Positions 41,547 to 52,584 of a DNA stretch of 64,000 nucleotides are shown here, piece after piece (within the stretch, counting starts at the first letter, position 1; each line of letters begins with the position of its first letter). Location of the stretch: contig NZ_QMKH01000003.1 of assembly GCF_003290125.1 (NCBI RefSeq), positions 62,001 through 126,000 of the forward strand, written 5' to 3'. The position numbers and the translations under genes were made by a program. The notes below the pieces were generated by a model. That model was not told the DNA's origin. It did no database searches and saw nothing but the letters and a program-made list of their open reading frames with translations. The stretch is from Microvirga flavescens. GTDB taxonomy: Bacteria > Pseudomonadota > Alphaproteobacteria > Rhizobiales > Beijerinckiaceae.

Positions 41547-43142
41547 CTAAAGCACCGCCCCGCTCTTCAGGAGCTTGTACGTCATCGAGTCCGTCAGCGC
41601 CTGGAAGGACGCGTCGATGATGTTCGCCGAGACGCCGATGGTGGTCCAGCTGTCCTTCGTGCTGTCCGCGAACTCTATCAGCACGCGCGTCACCGCATCC
41701 GAGCCGCCCTGATAGATGCGCACCTTATAGTCGATCAGTTCGAGATCCTGGATCAGCGCCTGATACTTGCCGAGATCCTTGCGCAAGGCGACATCGAGAG
41801 CGTTGACGGGGCCGTTGCCTTCCGCCGCCGAGATCATCACCTCATCGCCGACGCGGACTTTCACGATGGCTTCCGAGGCCGTGACAAGCTCGCCGACCGC
41901 GTTGAAGCGGCGCTCGACGTTGACGGAAAAACGCTCCACGTCAAAGAACGCGGGAACCTCGCCGAGCATGCGCTTGACGAGCACGTAGAACGACGCATCC
42001 GCGCCCTCGAACGCGAAGCCCGCCGCTTCCTTGCGCTTTACCTCGTCCAGCACTCTGCCGATGCGCGGATCGTCCTTCGCCAGATTGAAACCGAGACGCT
42101 TCAACTCGGAAAGGATGTTGGAGCGCCCGCCTTGATCGGACACCAGAACCTTGCGTTCGTTGCCGACAAGTTCCGGCTCAACATGTTCGTAAGTACGCGG
42201 ATCCTTTAAAACGGCGGAGGCATGGATGCCCGCCTTTGTCGCGAAGGCACTCGCACCGACGAACGGGGAATGGCGGTTCGGTTGACGATTGAGGATTTCA
42301 TCCACCTGCCGCGATACATGCGTGAGCTGGCTCAGCGCATCTTCCGAGACGCCGAGATCGAAGCGCTCGGCATACCCATTCTTCAGCTTCAACGCTCCGA
42401 TGAGCGTGACGAGGTTGGCGTTGCCGCAGCGCTCGCCGAGCCCGTTGAGCGTGCCCTGAATATGCCGCGCCCCCGCTTCCACGGCGGCGAGAGAATTGGC
42501 GACGGCGCAGCCGCAATCATCATGCGTGTGAACGCCGAGATTGCCGCCGGGAACAATCTTGGAAACCTCACTGACGATGGCGCTCACTTCATGCGGCAGC
42601 GTGCCGCCGTTGGTGTCGCACAACACGACCCAACGCGCGCCGGATTCATACGCGGCCTTCGCGCAGGAAAGTGCGTATTCAGGATTGGCCTTGTATCCGT
42701 CGAAGAAATGCTCGCAATCGACGATGACTTCGCGGCCCTTTGCCCGCGCAACCTCGACGCTGTCGCGGATGCCCGCGAGATTTTCCTCCAGTGTCGTCTC
42801 CAGCGCCACATGGACATGATAGTCCCAAGCTTTTGCGACGAAGGTGATCGCATCGGCCTCAGCTTCCAGCAAGGCGGCGACGCCGGGATCGTTCGAGACC
42901 GAGCGGCCTGCGCGCTTCGTCATGCCGAAGGCGGTGAACTTCGCGTTCTTCGTGCGCTTTTCGGAAAAGAACGTCGTGTCGAGCGGGTTCGCGCCGGGAT
43001 AGCCGCCTTCCACATAGTCGATGCCGAGCTTGTCGAGCAGCGTCGCAATCGCGCGCTTGTCCTCCAGCGAGAAATCGACACCCGTCGTCTGCGCACCGTC
43101 GCGCAGGGTCGTATCGTAGAGATAAAGACGCTCGCGGCTCAT
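41547..43142 (-). CDS. cimA: (R)-citramalate synthase
   Basis: This enzyme condenses pyruvate and acetyl-CoA to citramalate, the threonine-independent route to isoleucine. The 531-residue product starts with the DRE-TIM motif LYDTTLRDGAQTTGV and has GVHTHDDCGCAVANS for metal binding and a LeuA dimerisation/regulatory domain at the C-terminus (from about residue 400). The long form and the DGAQTTGVDFSLEDK stretch fit the TIGR00977 citramalate clade better than LeuA. Its ATG (43140-43142) overlaps the GNAT stop as ATGA. It is the third gene of a cysS-GNAT-cimA operon. Confidence 0.92.
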   Translation of the reverse strand: MSRERLYLYDTTLRDGAQTTGVDFSLEDKRAIATLLDKLGIDYVEGGYPGANPLDTTFFSEKRTKNAKFTAFGMTKRAGRSVSNDPGVAALLEAEADAITFVAKAWDYHVHVALETTLEENLAGIRDSVEVARAKGREVIVDCEHFFDGYKANPEYALSCAKAAYESGARWVVLCDTNGGTLPHEVSAIVSEVSKIVPGGNLGVHTHDDCGCAVANSLAAVEAGARHIQGTLNGLGERCGNANLVTLIGALKLKNGYAERFDLGVSEDALSQLTHVSRQVDEILNRQPNRHSPFVGASAFATKAGIHASAVLKDPRTYEHVEPELVGNERKVLVSDQGGRSNILSELKRLGFNLAKDDPRIGRVLDEVKRKEAAGFAFEGADASFYVLVKRMLGEVPAFFDVERFSVNVERRFNAVGELVTASEAIVKVRVGDEVMISAAEGNGPVNALDVALRKDLGKYQALIQDLELIDYKVRIYQGGSDAVTRVLIEFADSTKDSWTTIGVSANIIDASFQALTDSMTYKLLKSGAVL

Positions 43143-43647
43143 GACGAAACCTTCTTGTCTTCCGTGGAGGGGAAGCGCTTTTCCATCGTGGTGTTGGCAA
43201 GCCATTCATCGTCGAGAGGCACGGTGTTGCGGCGCTGCGCCTGAAAACCGCGCTTGCGAAAGAACGGCTCGGCGGTGTCGCTGGCATCGACGGTCAGCTT
43301 CTCCGCCCCTCTCGCGCCCGCGAGCTTCTCGATCGCGTCATAAAGCACGGCACCAACGCCCTGCCCCGCTGCCGCAGGGTGGACGTAAAACATGTCGATG
43401 TGATCCGCGCCTTTGAGCGAGATGAAGCCGACCGGAGAGCCATCGAGCGTCGCGATGAGAGTGAGCGCTTCGGCAAGTCGCGAAGGGAACGTTTCGTCAT
43501 AGGCTTTGGCCGCCCATGCTTCGCGCTGGCCTTCGCTGTAATCGTCAACCGTCAGTTCCTCGATGCTCGCCTGAAAGATCTCGGCGAGCACCGGCGCATC
43601 GGCGGGTAGGAACGGGCGCAAGCCGGGTTTGGGAAGAGACTGTCCCA

Positions 43648-43648
<1 letters not shown>
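43139..43648 (-). CDS. GNAT family N-acetyltransferase
   Basis: The 169-residue product has the GNAT acetyl-CoA-binding loop AAAGQGVGAVLYDAI at about residue 95-110 and the closing AEPFFRKRGFQAQRR strand. I start at ATG 43648, which overlaps the cysS stop by one base (TGATG), in preference to a start 18 bases upstream inside cysS. The stop overlaps the cimA start. The coupled position suggests a small-molecule target connected with amino acid metabolism, but the substrate is not known. Confidence 0.88.
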
Positions 43649-45117
<1,469 letters not shown>

Positions 45118-45382
45118 GAAACCAAGTCCCTTCAGGCCGCCGGCCAGTGGGTGGTTTCGATCTTGAAATGAGAACGAGACGGCCCCAGCCAGCGTTGTGC
45201 GCTAGCTGCAAATAATCCCGGAAATGAGGATCGCTGCCGTTTTCATGGCAAGATCAATGCCTTTTCGGCCTTTCCGCGTCAAGCAGGACTTTATGCGCAA
45301 GGCCGCACCAAGGTGACATTAGAACTTTTTTCATCGCTCCCTGTCACGATCTGGGCACCTTCCAGTTCGGGGAAAAATCTCC

Positions 45383-45712
45383 ATGCGTCGTCGTCGCCCG
45401 TTTGCCGCGTTCAACCTCTGCGTCGGCCTCCTTTCGGCCGCCCTCTTCGTCCCTTTCCTGCCAAACGAGAGCCGCGCGGCCCCCACGGAAGCGACCTTCA
45501 TCCTGCCGGCGGACGACGGCTACGGCATCGCGGAATGCATGAGCTCGGACCTCGCCTGCGGCCACGTGGTCGCGGATAGCTGGTGCGAGGCGCAAGGGTA
45601 TGCAAAAGCGGTCTCGTATCGTGAGGTGCTGCCCGAGGAAACGACGGGCTCGATCCGGAAAGTGGCCACCGCCCGCAAGCCTGCGCCGATTGCGGTGACC
45701 TGCACCAACTAA
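45383..45712 (+). CDS. small secreted Cys-containing protein of unknown function
   Basis: The 109-residue product has a basic start and a hydrophobic signal sequence ending near SRAAP (about residue 33). The mature part is about 76 residues with four Cys (AECMSSDLACG, SWCEAQG and the terminal TCTN), probably two disulfides in the periplasm. No family match came to mind; similar short proteins occur in Hyphomicrobiales. It converges with creA, whose stop is 13 bases beyond. Confidence 0.7.
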   Translation: MRRRRPFAAFNLCVGLLSAALFVPFLPNESRAAPTEATFILPADDGYGIAECMSSDLACGHVVADSWCEAQGYAKAVSYREVLPEETTGSIRKVATARKPAPIAVTCTN

Positions 45713-45724
45713 AACCGCCCGGCT

Positions 45725-46234
45725 CTAGCTCTTCAGCCAATCCGCGCATTTCGGCGCTTCGCCGCTATTGCCCCAGGGGGCCAGTGGCACGCTCGAGGTG
45801 GAGTTTTTGGGCGAGCCCTCGATGGGGCGGTCCGAATAGACCATGTAGACGAGCGTGTTCCGCTTCGTGTCGCAGCCCCGGACGATGTGCATGCGCTTGA
45901 AGATGAACGAGCGGCGCTCGCTGAACACCACATCGCCCTGCGCGAACCGCTCCTTGAAGCGAATGGGGCCGACCTGCCGGCAGGACAGGGAGATGTCGGA
46001 AACCTCCTCGGCAACGCCCAGGGTTCCCGAAACCCCGCCCCGTTCCGGCGTCGTGTAGTGGCAGGCGACACCCTCCACCACCGGATCGTCGAGCCCGTAG
46101 ACCGCGAGCTTGTCGTTGGGCGTCAGCGCCCGCCAGACGGTCGATTTCTTGAAGATCAGGTCCGGCTCCTGCGCGGAGGCTGCTACGGCCCCGGTCAGGA
46201 CGAGCGCGAGGGCAAGGGCAATTCGGGCGAACAT
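45725..46234 (-). CDS. creA: CreA family periplasmic protein
   Basis: The 169-residue product has a Sec signal peptide ending at ASAQ (about residue 21). The mature part matches CreA: IFKKSTVWRALTPNDKL, ACHYTTPERGG, the Cys pair and the CDTKRNTLVYMVYSDR block near residue 120. CreA is conserved in proteobacteria and its function is not known. It precedes nothing on its strand in this segment and is 59 bases from the VOC gene, which has the same orientation. Confidence 0.9.
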   Translation of the reverse strand: MFARIALALALVLTGAVAASAQEPDLIFKKSTVWRALTPNDKLAVYGLDDPVVEGVACHYTTPERGGVSGTLGVAEEVSDISLSCRQVGPIRFKERFAQGDVVFSERRSFIFKRMHIVRGCDTKRNTLVYMVYSDRPIEGSPKNSTSSVPLAPWGNSGEAPKCADWLKS

Positions 46235-46293
46235 CGATCAGGCTCCTTCGTTCCCGGCAGATGTGGGGAGGCCTCGAACGTTTGGCGAGGGTT

Positions 46294-46677
46294 TTACTGA
46301 GGATCGTGGCAGCAGACGCAGATCTTGTTGCCATCAGGATCGCGGAAATAGGCTCCGTAGTAACGAGCGTGGTAGTGCGGCCTGAGGCTCGGCCCACCCT
46401 CATCGGTGCCTCCCTGGGCCAGGGCCGCGGCGTGGCAGGCGTCCACCGCTGTCCGATTCGGCGCCCCGAACGCCACCATCGCGCCATTGCCGGGGCTCGC
46501 CTCCCCTCCGTCAAAGGGTCGCACGACGAGAAAGAGCGGGCGACCCTCGGCGGTTTGGTAGGCGATCATGGCCTGATCGCTGAACCTCAGCGAGAGCCCG
46601 AGCGTCTCCAAAACGGCATCGTAAAACGTCTTGGCGCGCGCCAGATTATTTGATCCCACGGTCGTATGGCTGTACAT
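46294..46677 (-). CDS. VOC family (glyoxalase-like) protein
   Basis: The 127-residue product is one vicinal-oxygen-chelate domain pair: MYSHTTVGSNNLARAKTFYD at the start with the first metal-ligand His, and YYGAYFRDPDGNKICVCCH at the end. It resembles YaeR/LinB-type proteins of unknown substrate. I start at ATG 46677 where the domain begins. It is divergent from the DUF2865 gene. Confidence 0.87.
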   Translation of the reverse strand: MYSHTTVGSNNLARAKTFYDAVLETLGLSLRFSDQAMIAYQTAEGRPLFLVVRPFDGGEASPGNGAMVAFGAPNRTAVDACHAAALAQGGTDEGGPSLRPHYHARYYGAYFRDPDGNKICVCCHDPQ

Positions 46678-46798
46678 GCGTGGCACCTTTGCTTTCTGGG
46701 GAAGGCTGGGCAATCGTCACACGAGGGCCGATTTTGGCCTTACAATGACCATCGAATTCAGGAATGAGGGCGGCAGCCCTCTTCTGAGCGGGATGTTT

Positions 46799-47932
46799 AT
46801 GGCAAAGACTTCTTTCAAACGCGCCATTCTGGCCCTGACCGCCTTTTTCATGGCCGGAGGGATCGCCGCGGCGCAGTCCCCGGAATGTCAGCGTTATCGC
46901 GCCGAATTGGCGTCGCTCGGCACTGGCGGCGGAATCGACCCGGCCCTTGCAGCGCAGGCTCAGGCGCAGCGGGCCGAGATTTCCCGCCTCATGGCCTATC
47001 ACCGCTCCATCGGCTGCGAGCGCGGTCCGCTCGGTTTCCTCTCGGGCCCCGCGCCCGCCGAGTGCGGCCCCATCTCCCAGCAGATCAGGCAGATGGAAGC
47101 GAACTATTCCCGCCTCGTGGCGCAGGCCCGCGAAAGCGACGGCGGCGTCGAGATGCGCCGCCGCCAGCTTCAGGCCGCCGTTCAACAGGCCTGCGCTGTC
47201 GACCAGCCGCGCGGTTTCTTCGAGACCCTGTTCGGCGCGCCCCGGCAACAGCAGCAGGCCGCTCCGGAAATGCTGGAGGAGGCCCCCCCGCAGGATCGCC
47301 CCCTCGGCGGACGCCGCCTTGTCTGCGTCAAAACCTGCGACGGCTCATTCTTCCCCTTGAGCAACGCGCCGACCGGGCGCGAGGGCGCAACCGAAATGTG
47401 CCAGGCGCTCTGCCCTGGAACGGAAACGGTGGCCTTCGCGACCTCCGGCGGTGAGGAATCGCTCGGCTACGCCGTTTCAATCAAGGGCCAGCCCTATACG
47501 TCCCTCGCCAATGCCTTCAAGTTCCGCAAGACGTTCGATGAAAGCTGCGCCTGCAAGAGAGAAGGCGAAAACTGGGCCGTGGTGCTGCGCAAGGCAGAGA
47601 GCATGCTCGACAAGTCGCGCGGCGACATGATCGTCTCGGCTGAAAAGGCGGAAGAACTGTCGCGCCCGAAGGCGGCTGCGCCGGCCAAGGGCAAGGCCGC
47701 CGACAAGAAGGCCAGCGACGCTGCCGAGGCTCAGGCTGCCGAGGCCGCCGCCGCCGCGCCCACCGCGAGCAGCGAATCCTCCGGCATCGGCCCGCAATCC
47801 ATCGAGGGCGACCGGGTCATCGGCCAGTCGGAAGGGCAAAAGCGCGAGGTGGTGACCGATACGGGCGCCAAGCGCACCGTCCGCATGGTGGCACCGAACA
47901 TCATCCCGGTGCCGGAAACGAAAAAGCCGTAA
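46799..47932 (+). CDS. DUF2865 domain-containing secreted protein
   Basis: The 377-residue product has a signal peptide (AILALTAFFMAGGIAAAQ) and an N-terminal helical region with RYRAELASLG and AEISRLMAYHR-like segments. A conserved Cys-rich core follows (about residues 175-260, CVKTCDGSFFPLSN, EMCQALCPGTET and ESCACKREGE). The C-terminal half is Ala/Lys-rich and disordered. This layout fits DUF2865, a family limited to Hyphomicrobiales and relatives, with unknown function. ATG 46799 has GGGA upstream and begins the signal peptide; earlier starts do not. Confidence 0.83.
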   Translation: MAKTSFKRAILALTAFFMAGGIAAAQSPECQRYRAELASLGTGGGIDPALAAQAQAQRAEISRLMAYHRSIGCERGPLGFLSGPAPAECGPISQQIRQMEANYSRLVAQARESDGGVEMRRRQLQAAVQQACAVDQPRGFFETLFGAPRQQQQAAPEMLEEAPPQDRPLGGRRLVCVKTCDGSFFPLSNAPTGREGATEMCQALCPGTETVAFATSGGEESLGYAVSIKGQPYTSLANAFKFRKTFDESCACKREGENWAVVLRKAESMLDKSRGDMIVSAEKAEELSRPKAAAPAKGKAADKKASDAAEAQAAEAAAAAPTASSESSGIGPQSIEGDRVIGQSEGQKREVVTDTGAKRTVRMVAPNIIPVPETKKP

Positions 47933-47939
47933 GACAAGA

Positions 47940-47966
47940 AAAATGCCGCCAAACCGGCGGCATTTT
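47940..47966. terminator. bidirectional rho-independent terminator
   Basis: AAAATGCCGCC (47940-47950) and GGCGGCATTTT (47956-47966) form a perfect 11-bp stem with a five-base loop. The A and T runs make it work for both the DUF2865 gene and the converging GST gene. Confidence 0.88.
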
Positions 47967-47972
47967 CAATTC

Positions 47973-48593
47973 TCAAGTCAGCGGAATCATTACTGCCTTG
48001 CGGTAGGCAGGTCGGGTCTTCAAGCGCTCATACCAGGCTGTCATATGCGGCAGGGCGGGTCGCTCGATGGGCATTTCGAACCACGCATAGGCGAAGCACC
48101 CGAGGGGAATATCGCCAACCCCGAGCCGATCACCCGAGAGGAATGGTTTATCGGCAAGCGCGGCGTCCGCGATCTTCATCAGCCCGGAACAGGTTTGAAG
48201 TCCCTTCTCCAGGGCGGCCATGTCCCTCTCTTCCGGCGAGCGGCGAACAATGTTCCAGAACACATCGCGGAAGGGGATCGCGACCGTGGAGGTTGCCCAG
48301 TCCATCCACTTTTCGGCGCTCGCCCGTTCGGCGACATCGCGAGTGAACAGGGTCTCCTCGCCATATTTCGCGGCGAGGTAACGCACGATGGTGTTCGATT
48401 CCCAAAGGACGACGTCGCCATCCTTGATGCAGGGCACCAACCCGTTCGGGTTCATGGCCCTATAGGTGGGATCGTTGACGAGGCCGAAGGCTCCGCCTGC
48501 ATTGATCTGCTCATAGGGAACGCCCAGTTCCTCGGCGCACCAGAGCACCTTCTTCACGTTGGTCGAGTTCCCTCGCCCCCAGATCGTCAGCAT
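47973..48593 (-). CDS. glutathione S-transferase family protein
   Basis: The 206-residue product has the thioredoxin-like N-terminal domain (IWGRGNSTNVKKVLW with a Ser/Asn active-site candidate near residue 10, NPNGLVPCIKDGD with the cis-Pro, and ESNTIVRYLA) and an all-helical C-terminal domain containing GDRLGVGDIPLG. It conjugates or reduces compounds with glutathione in the cytosol. It follows gltX by 37 bases in the same direction. Confidence 0.9.
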   Translation of the reverse strand: MLTIWGRGNSTNVKKVLWCAEELGVPYEQINAGGAFGLVNDPTYRAMNPNGLVPCIKDGDVVLWESNTIVRYLAAKYGEETLFTRDVAERASAEKWMDWATSTVAIPFRDVFWNIVRRSPEERDMAALEKGLQTCSGLMKIADAALADKPFLSGDRLGVGDIPLGCFAYAWFEMPIERPALPHMTAWYERLKTRPAYRKAVMIPLT

Positions 48594-48630
48594 CGGTGTT
48601 CCTTTTCAAGCGGTGGATGGAGCGGTCCTG

Positions 48631-49971
48631 TCAGGCCGCCTGTCCCAAAAGACGGGCGCGCGCTTTCTCGGGCCCGATCAGCGGTAGAAGGACAGCAAGT
48701 TCGGGGCCGTGGTCGAGCCCGGTGAGCGCAAGGCGCAGCGGCATGAAGAGAGCCTTGCCCTTCAAGCCGGTCGCGGCCTTCACGGCCTCGGTCCAGGTTT
48801 TCCACGTCGTCGCATCCCATGGCGCGGGCGGGAGAAATTTGAGCGCCGCTTCGGCAAAGGCCTTGTCCTCGATCACGGGTGAGAGCGGGCCTTCGACGAC
48901 CTTCCACCATTCCGCCGCTTCCGGCAGGCGGGTGAGATTGGTACGCACGGCCAGCCAGAACGCCTCGCCGCCGCCGATGCCGAGTTTCTCAAGCCGCTCA
49001 CGCGCTGTCTCATAAGGCATTTCATGCACGAGGCGCGCGTTCAGCTGATCGAGCTCATGCTCGTCGAACTTCGCGGGCGCACGCGAGATATGCGCGAAGT
49101 CGATGAGGCTTGCGAGTTCATCGAGACTGGCGACAGGCCGCACGGATTCCGCCGTGCCGACGAGGACCGCGAGAGCGGCCACGGCCAGCGGCTCCATGCT
49201 GGCGTCGCGCAGGCTCGTCAGCGAGAGGTGGCCGAGGCGCTTCGAGAGCCCCTCACCGCTTGCGGTGGTGAGAAGGTTGATGTGCCCGAAGAGCGGCATA
49301 TGCGTGCCGAGCGCTTCGAAAATCTGGATCTGCACCGCTGTGTTGGTGACGTGGTCCTCACCCCGGATGACGTGCGTGATCTTGAGATCGACGTCATCGA
49401 CGATGGACGGCAACGTGTAGAGATAAGTGCCGTCCTCGCGCACGAGGATCGGGTCTGAGAGCGAGGCGCAATCCACGTGGCATTCGCCGCGCACCATGTC
49501 GTTCCAGGCGACGATGCGGTGATCGAGGCGGAAGCGCCAATGGGGCTTGCGGCCCTCGGCTTCGAGATTCTCCCGCTCTTCTTCCGTCAGCTTCAAAGCC
49601 GCGCGGTCATAGATCGGTGGCAGGCCACGCGCGAGCTGGCGCTTGCGGCGGAACTCCAGTTCCTCCGCCGTCTCATAGCAAGGGTAGAGGCGGCCTGCGT
49701 TCCGCAACTTGTCCGCCGCTTCATCATACAAATCCACGCGCTCGGACTGGCGCACCACGACATCCGGCGGCGTGCCGAGCCAGGCGAGATCAACCTCCGT
49801 GGCGTCGGCATATTCGCGCCTGGAGCGAACGACGTCCGTATCGTCGAAACGCAGGACAAACACGCCTTTCTCGCGCCGCGCGAACAGCGCGTTCATCAAG
49901 GCCTGGCGGGCGTTGCCGATATGGATCAGCCCGGTCGGAGACGGGGCGAAGCGAACGATGGGCTTGGACAT
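48631..49971 (-). CDS. gltX: glutamyl-tRNA synthetase
   Basis: The 446-residue class I synthetase has the HIGH motif in [17 protein letters not shown] and a KMSKS equivalent reduced to GLSKRLGHL. The anticodon-binding part is helical, as in bacterial GluRS. The length and the variant motif suggest one of the two GluRS copies that many alphaproteobacteria carry, possibly the one that also handles tRNA-Gln for the transamidation route; that is inference. It precedes the GST gene in one transcript. Confidence 0.93.
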   Translation of the reverse strand: MSKPIVRFAPSPTGLIHIGNARQALMNALFARREKGVFVLRFDDTDVVRSRREYADATEVDLAWLGTPPDVVVRQSERVDLYDEAADKLRNAGRLYPCYETAEELEFRRKRQLARGLPPIYDRAALKLTEEERENLEAEGRKPHWRFRLDHRIVAWNDMVRGECHVDCASLSDPILVREDGTYLYTLPSIVDDVDLKITHVIRGEDHVTNTAVQIQIFEALGTHMPLFGHINLLTTASGEGLSKRLGHLSLTSLRDASMEPLAVAALAVLVGTAESVRPVASLDELASLIDFAHISRAPAKFDEHELDQLNARLVHEMPYETARERLEKLGIGGGEAFWLAVRTNLTRLPEAAEWWKVVEGPLSPVIEDKAFAEAALKFLPPAPWDATTWKTWTEAVKAATGLKGKALFMPLRLALTGLDHGPELAVLLPLIGPEKARARLLGQAA

Positions 49972-50021
49972 GAATGGCCTATGGCAAAAGGCGAAACGGG
50001 ATGCAACGGCTGCGGTGAGGA

Positions 50022-51776
50022 CTACACGTCGACAACCGCTTGTCGCGGCTTCAAACCGGGTGCGCTCTCTTCGATCTTCAGCGCGGGCCTCCCATCGTCC
50101 CGGAAGCGATTGACGATGGGATAGCGCCGGTCACGGCCGAAGTTCTTCCTCGTGACCTTCACACCCGGCGCGGATTGGCGGCGCTTGTATTCGGCGATGG
50201 CGAGAAGCCGCTCGATCTTCTTCACGGTCTCCACGTCATGCCCCTTGGCGACGATGTCGGAGATCCGCATTTCGTGTTCCACGAGGCATTCGAGAATATC
50301 GTCGAGAATCGGATAAGGCGGCAGCGAGTCCTCGTCCTTCTGGTTCTCGCGCAGTTCTGCACTCGGCGGCTTGGTGATGATGCGTTGAGGAATGACGGCG
50401 CCGTCCGGCCCCAGTGCGCCTGTCGGTTTCCACTGGTTGCGCAAGGTGCAGAGCGCGAACACCTCCAGCTTGTAGATGTCCTTGATCGGGTTGAACCCGC
50501 CGTTCATGTCACCGTAGAGCGTGGCGTAGCCGACCGACATTTCGGACTTGTTGCCGGTGGTCACCACCATCGATCCGAGCTTGTTCGAAACCGACATGAG
50601 AAGCGTGCCGCGCGTGCGGCTCTGGAGGTTTTCTTCGGTGATATCGCGCGGCCGTCCCGCGAAGAGCGGCTGAAGGATCGTCTCGAAGCCTTCGACCGCC
50701 TCCGCGATGGGCAGGATATCATAGCGGATGCCAAGCGAATTGGCGCAGTCGGCTGCGTCCGTGAGCGAATCCGCGGACGTGTAGCGATACGGCATCATGA
50801 TCGCGTGAACGCGCGAGGCTCCGAGCGCATCCACCGCCATCGTGGCGCACAGAGCGGAATCGACGCCACCCGAGAGGCCAAGCACCACGCCGGGGAAGCG
50901 GTTCTTTTCCACGTAATCGCGAAGACCGAGCACACAAGCCGCGTAATCCGCCTCCTGCCCTTCCTCGATGGTCTCCTTCGGAGCCTCGATGCAGGCCCAC
51001 CGCTCGCCCTGGCGCTCCCACACTGTCAAGGCGACGGTTTCCCGAAACGCCGGAAGCTGACAGGCGAGCGATGAATCGGCGTTGAGGACAAAGGACGCGC
51101 CGTCGAAAACAAGCTCGTCCTGACCGCCGACGGCGTTGAGATAAACGAGCGGCAGCCCGCTTTCCGTCACGCGCGCGGCGGCGATGTTGAAACGCTCTTC
51201 CGTCTTGCCGCGCCAATAGGGCGAACCGTTCGGCACGAGAAGGATTTCGGCCCCGGTCTCAGCAAGACACTCCACGACTTCCTCGCCCCAGATGTCCTCG
51301 CAGATCGGCAGGCCGAGCCTGACGCCGCGAAAGCTCACGGGCCCCGCAAGTTCGCCTGCATCGAAAATGCGCTTCTCATCGAAGACGCCGTAATTCGGCA
51401 GGTCCGCCTTGAACCGGATCGATGCGATCTCGCCACCGTCGAGCAACGCATAGGCGTTGTAGAGGTTCTCGTATTCCTTCCACGGCAGGCCGACGAGCAT
51501 GGCCGGGCCGCCATCGGCCGTTTCCTTCGCAAGCCGTGTCAGTGCGAGGCGGCAGGCGTCCTGAAAGGCGGGCTTGAGAACCAGATCCTCCGCCGGGTAC
51601 CCGGCGAGGAAAAGCTCGGAATACATGACGATGTCGGCCCCGAGCCTTGCCGCCTCCGCGCGGGCGGCACGGGCCTTCGCCTCGTTCCCCTCCACATCGC
51701 CAACGATGGGGTTGAGCTGCGCGAGGGCGATCCTGAGAGAGTTCTTGAGCGGTTCTTTGGCCATTTCAAAGCGCAT
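50022..51776 (-). CDS. nadE: glutamine-dependent NAD+ synthetase
   Basis: This cytosolic enzyme amidates deamido-NAD to NAD. The 584-residue product has an N-terminal nitrilase-type glutaminase (Glu in [10 protein letters not shown], Lys in [10 protein letters not shown], Cys in LPICEDIWG) and a C-terminal synthase with the P-loop [11 protein letters not shown] start at ATG 51776 because GGAG lies ten bases upstream; GTG 51797 and ATG 51764 are alternatives. Upstream is a divergent small nuclease-like gene. Confidence 0.95.
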   Translation of the reverse strand: MRFEMAKEPLKNSLRIALAQLNPIVGDVEGNEAKARAARAEAARLGADIVMYSELFLAGYPAEDLVLKPAFQDACRLALTRLAKETADGGPAMLVGLPWKEYENLYNAYALLDGGEIASIRFKADLPNYGVFDEKRIFDAGELAGPVSFRGVRLGLPICEDIWGEEVVECLAETGAEILLVPNGSPYWRGKTEERFNIAAARVTESGLPLVYLNAVGGQDELVFDGASFVLNADSSLACQLPAFRETVALTVWERQGERWACIEAPKETIEEGQEADYAACVLGLRDYVEKNRFPGVVLGLSGGVDSALCATMAVDALGASRVHAIMMPYRYTSADSLTDAADCANSLGIRYDILPIAEAVEGFETILQPLFAGRPRDITEENLQSRTRGTLLMSVSNKLGSMVVTTGNKSEMSVGYATLYGDMNGGFNPIKDIYKLEVFALCTLRNQWKPTGALGPDGAVIPQRIITKPPSAELRENQKDEDSLPPYPILDDILECLVEHEMRISDIVAKGHDVETVKKIERLLAIAEYKRRQSAPGVKVTRKNFGRDRRYPIVNRFRDDGRPALKIEESAPGLKPRQAVVDV

Positions 51777-51956
51777 GTAGCGCGCGCTCCAATTCACAGC
51801 AACACGTCATAGAAGCCTTGCGCGCTCTTGAGAAGCCGGTTGCCTGTCGTGACAGGGCTTCGAGCCCGGCATGGAGAGCGACCGGGGCTGTAAATTCCCG
51901 CGAAGTCATGGGATAAGAAAATTGCCTCGGTTAAGGGGCCTAATCCCTTTCGAAGC

Positions 51957-52361
51957 ATGAGCAAAAAGCCATCAAAGCGACCCGATCTCATCCTCGGTCC
52001 TCTCCCCACCGAAGTCATCAGATGGACAATCGGGATCGAGCTCGACGCGGGCAGTGTCATTCTCACCTCTGCTGCGCAACGACATGCCGCCAACCGACAC
52101 CCGGAAGACTATGAGACTTGCCTGCCTCTTCTTGCCTCCGTGATCGCCGATCCCCTTTATGTCGGGGATGATTTCCGCAACGAAGGAAAGATCGAGATTA
52201 TCGGCGGCGCAATTCTACCTGAATCATTTTTATTGGTAGCAATCAGCATCGAAACAGATCTGGACGGTCGTTACCGCATCGCCAGTTTTTATCCAATTTC
52301 CAGAAAGAAAGCCCAAAGCCGCAGGGAGAAGGGTTACCTGAAGATAGCCCTGAAACGATAA
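51957..52361 (+). CDS. small protein resembling PBECR/RelE-like nuclease domains
   Basis: The 134-residue protein has no signal or membrane segment. Its pattern matches my recollection of the phage-Barnase-EndoU-ColicinE5/D-RelE-like nuclease group: an AAQRHAANRHPEDY helix with two His, an ADPLYVGDDFRNEGKIEIIG strand region, and the terminal RYRIASFYPISRKKAQSRR strand with basic residues. No immunity or antitoxin gene lies beside it; the neighbours are nadE and aroG. The ATG at 51957 has no clear ribosome binding site. The family assignment is tentative, the coding nature fairly sure from the good frame and base use. Confidence 0.6.
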   Translation: MSKKPSKRPDLILGPLPTEVIRWTIGIELDAGSVILTSAAQRHAANRHPEDYETCLPLLASVIADPLYVGDDFRNEGKIEIIGGAILPESFLLVAISIETDLDGRYRIASFYPISRKKAQSRREKGYLKIALKR

Positions 52362-52387
52362 AGGGCCCCGATCTCTCGGAGCCCCTT
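52360..52387 (+). terminator. hairpin after the PBECR-like gene
   Basis: A 12-bp stem with two mismatches (52360-52371 with 52376-52387) overlaps the stop codon. No T run follows, so it is a weak terminator candidate. Confidence 0.4.
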
Positions 52388-52584
52388 AAAAGCCTTTGAA
52401 CACGAACTTTGCCGGGTCGCCCACTTCCGGATCTCTTCACCGCGTTAGCAGCTACTTTGCCTGTCAGACATGTCCTTCAGGCGCGTGAGGAGGCCGTTCT
52501 CACCTCAAAACTGTGTTCGGCTTCTGCGAACAATATGGGCGGCGACGAATTGCAAGTCAACGCCGCCCTTGCTCGACCTCTTGC

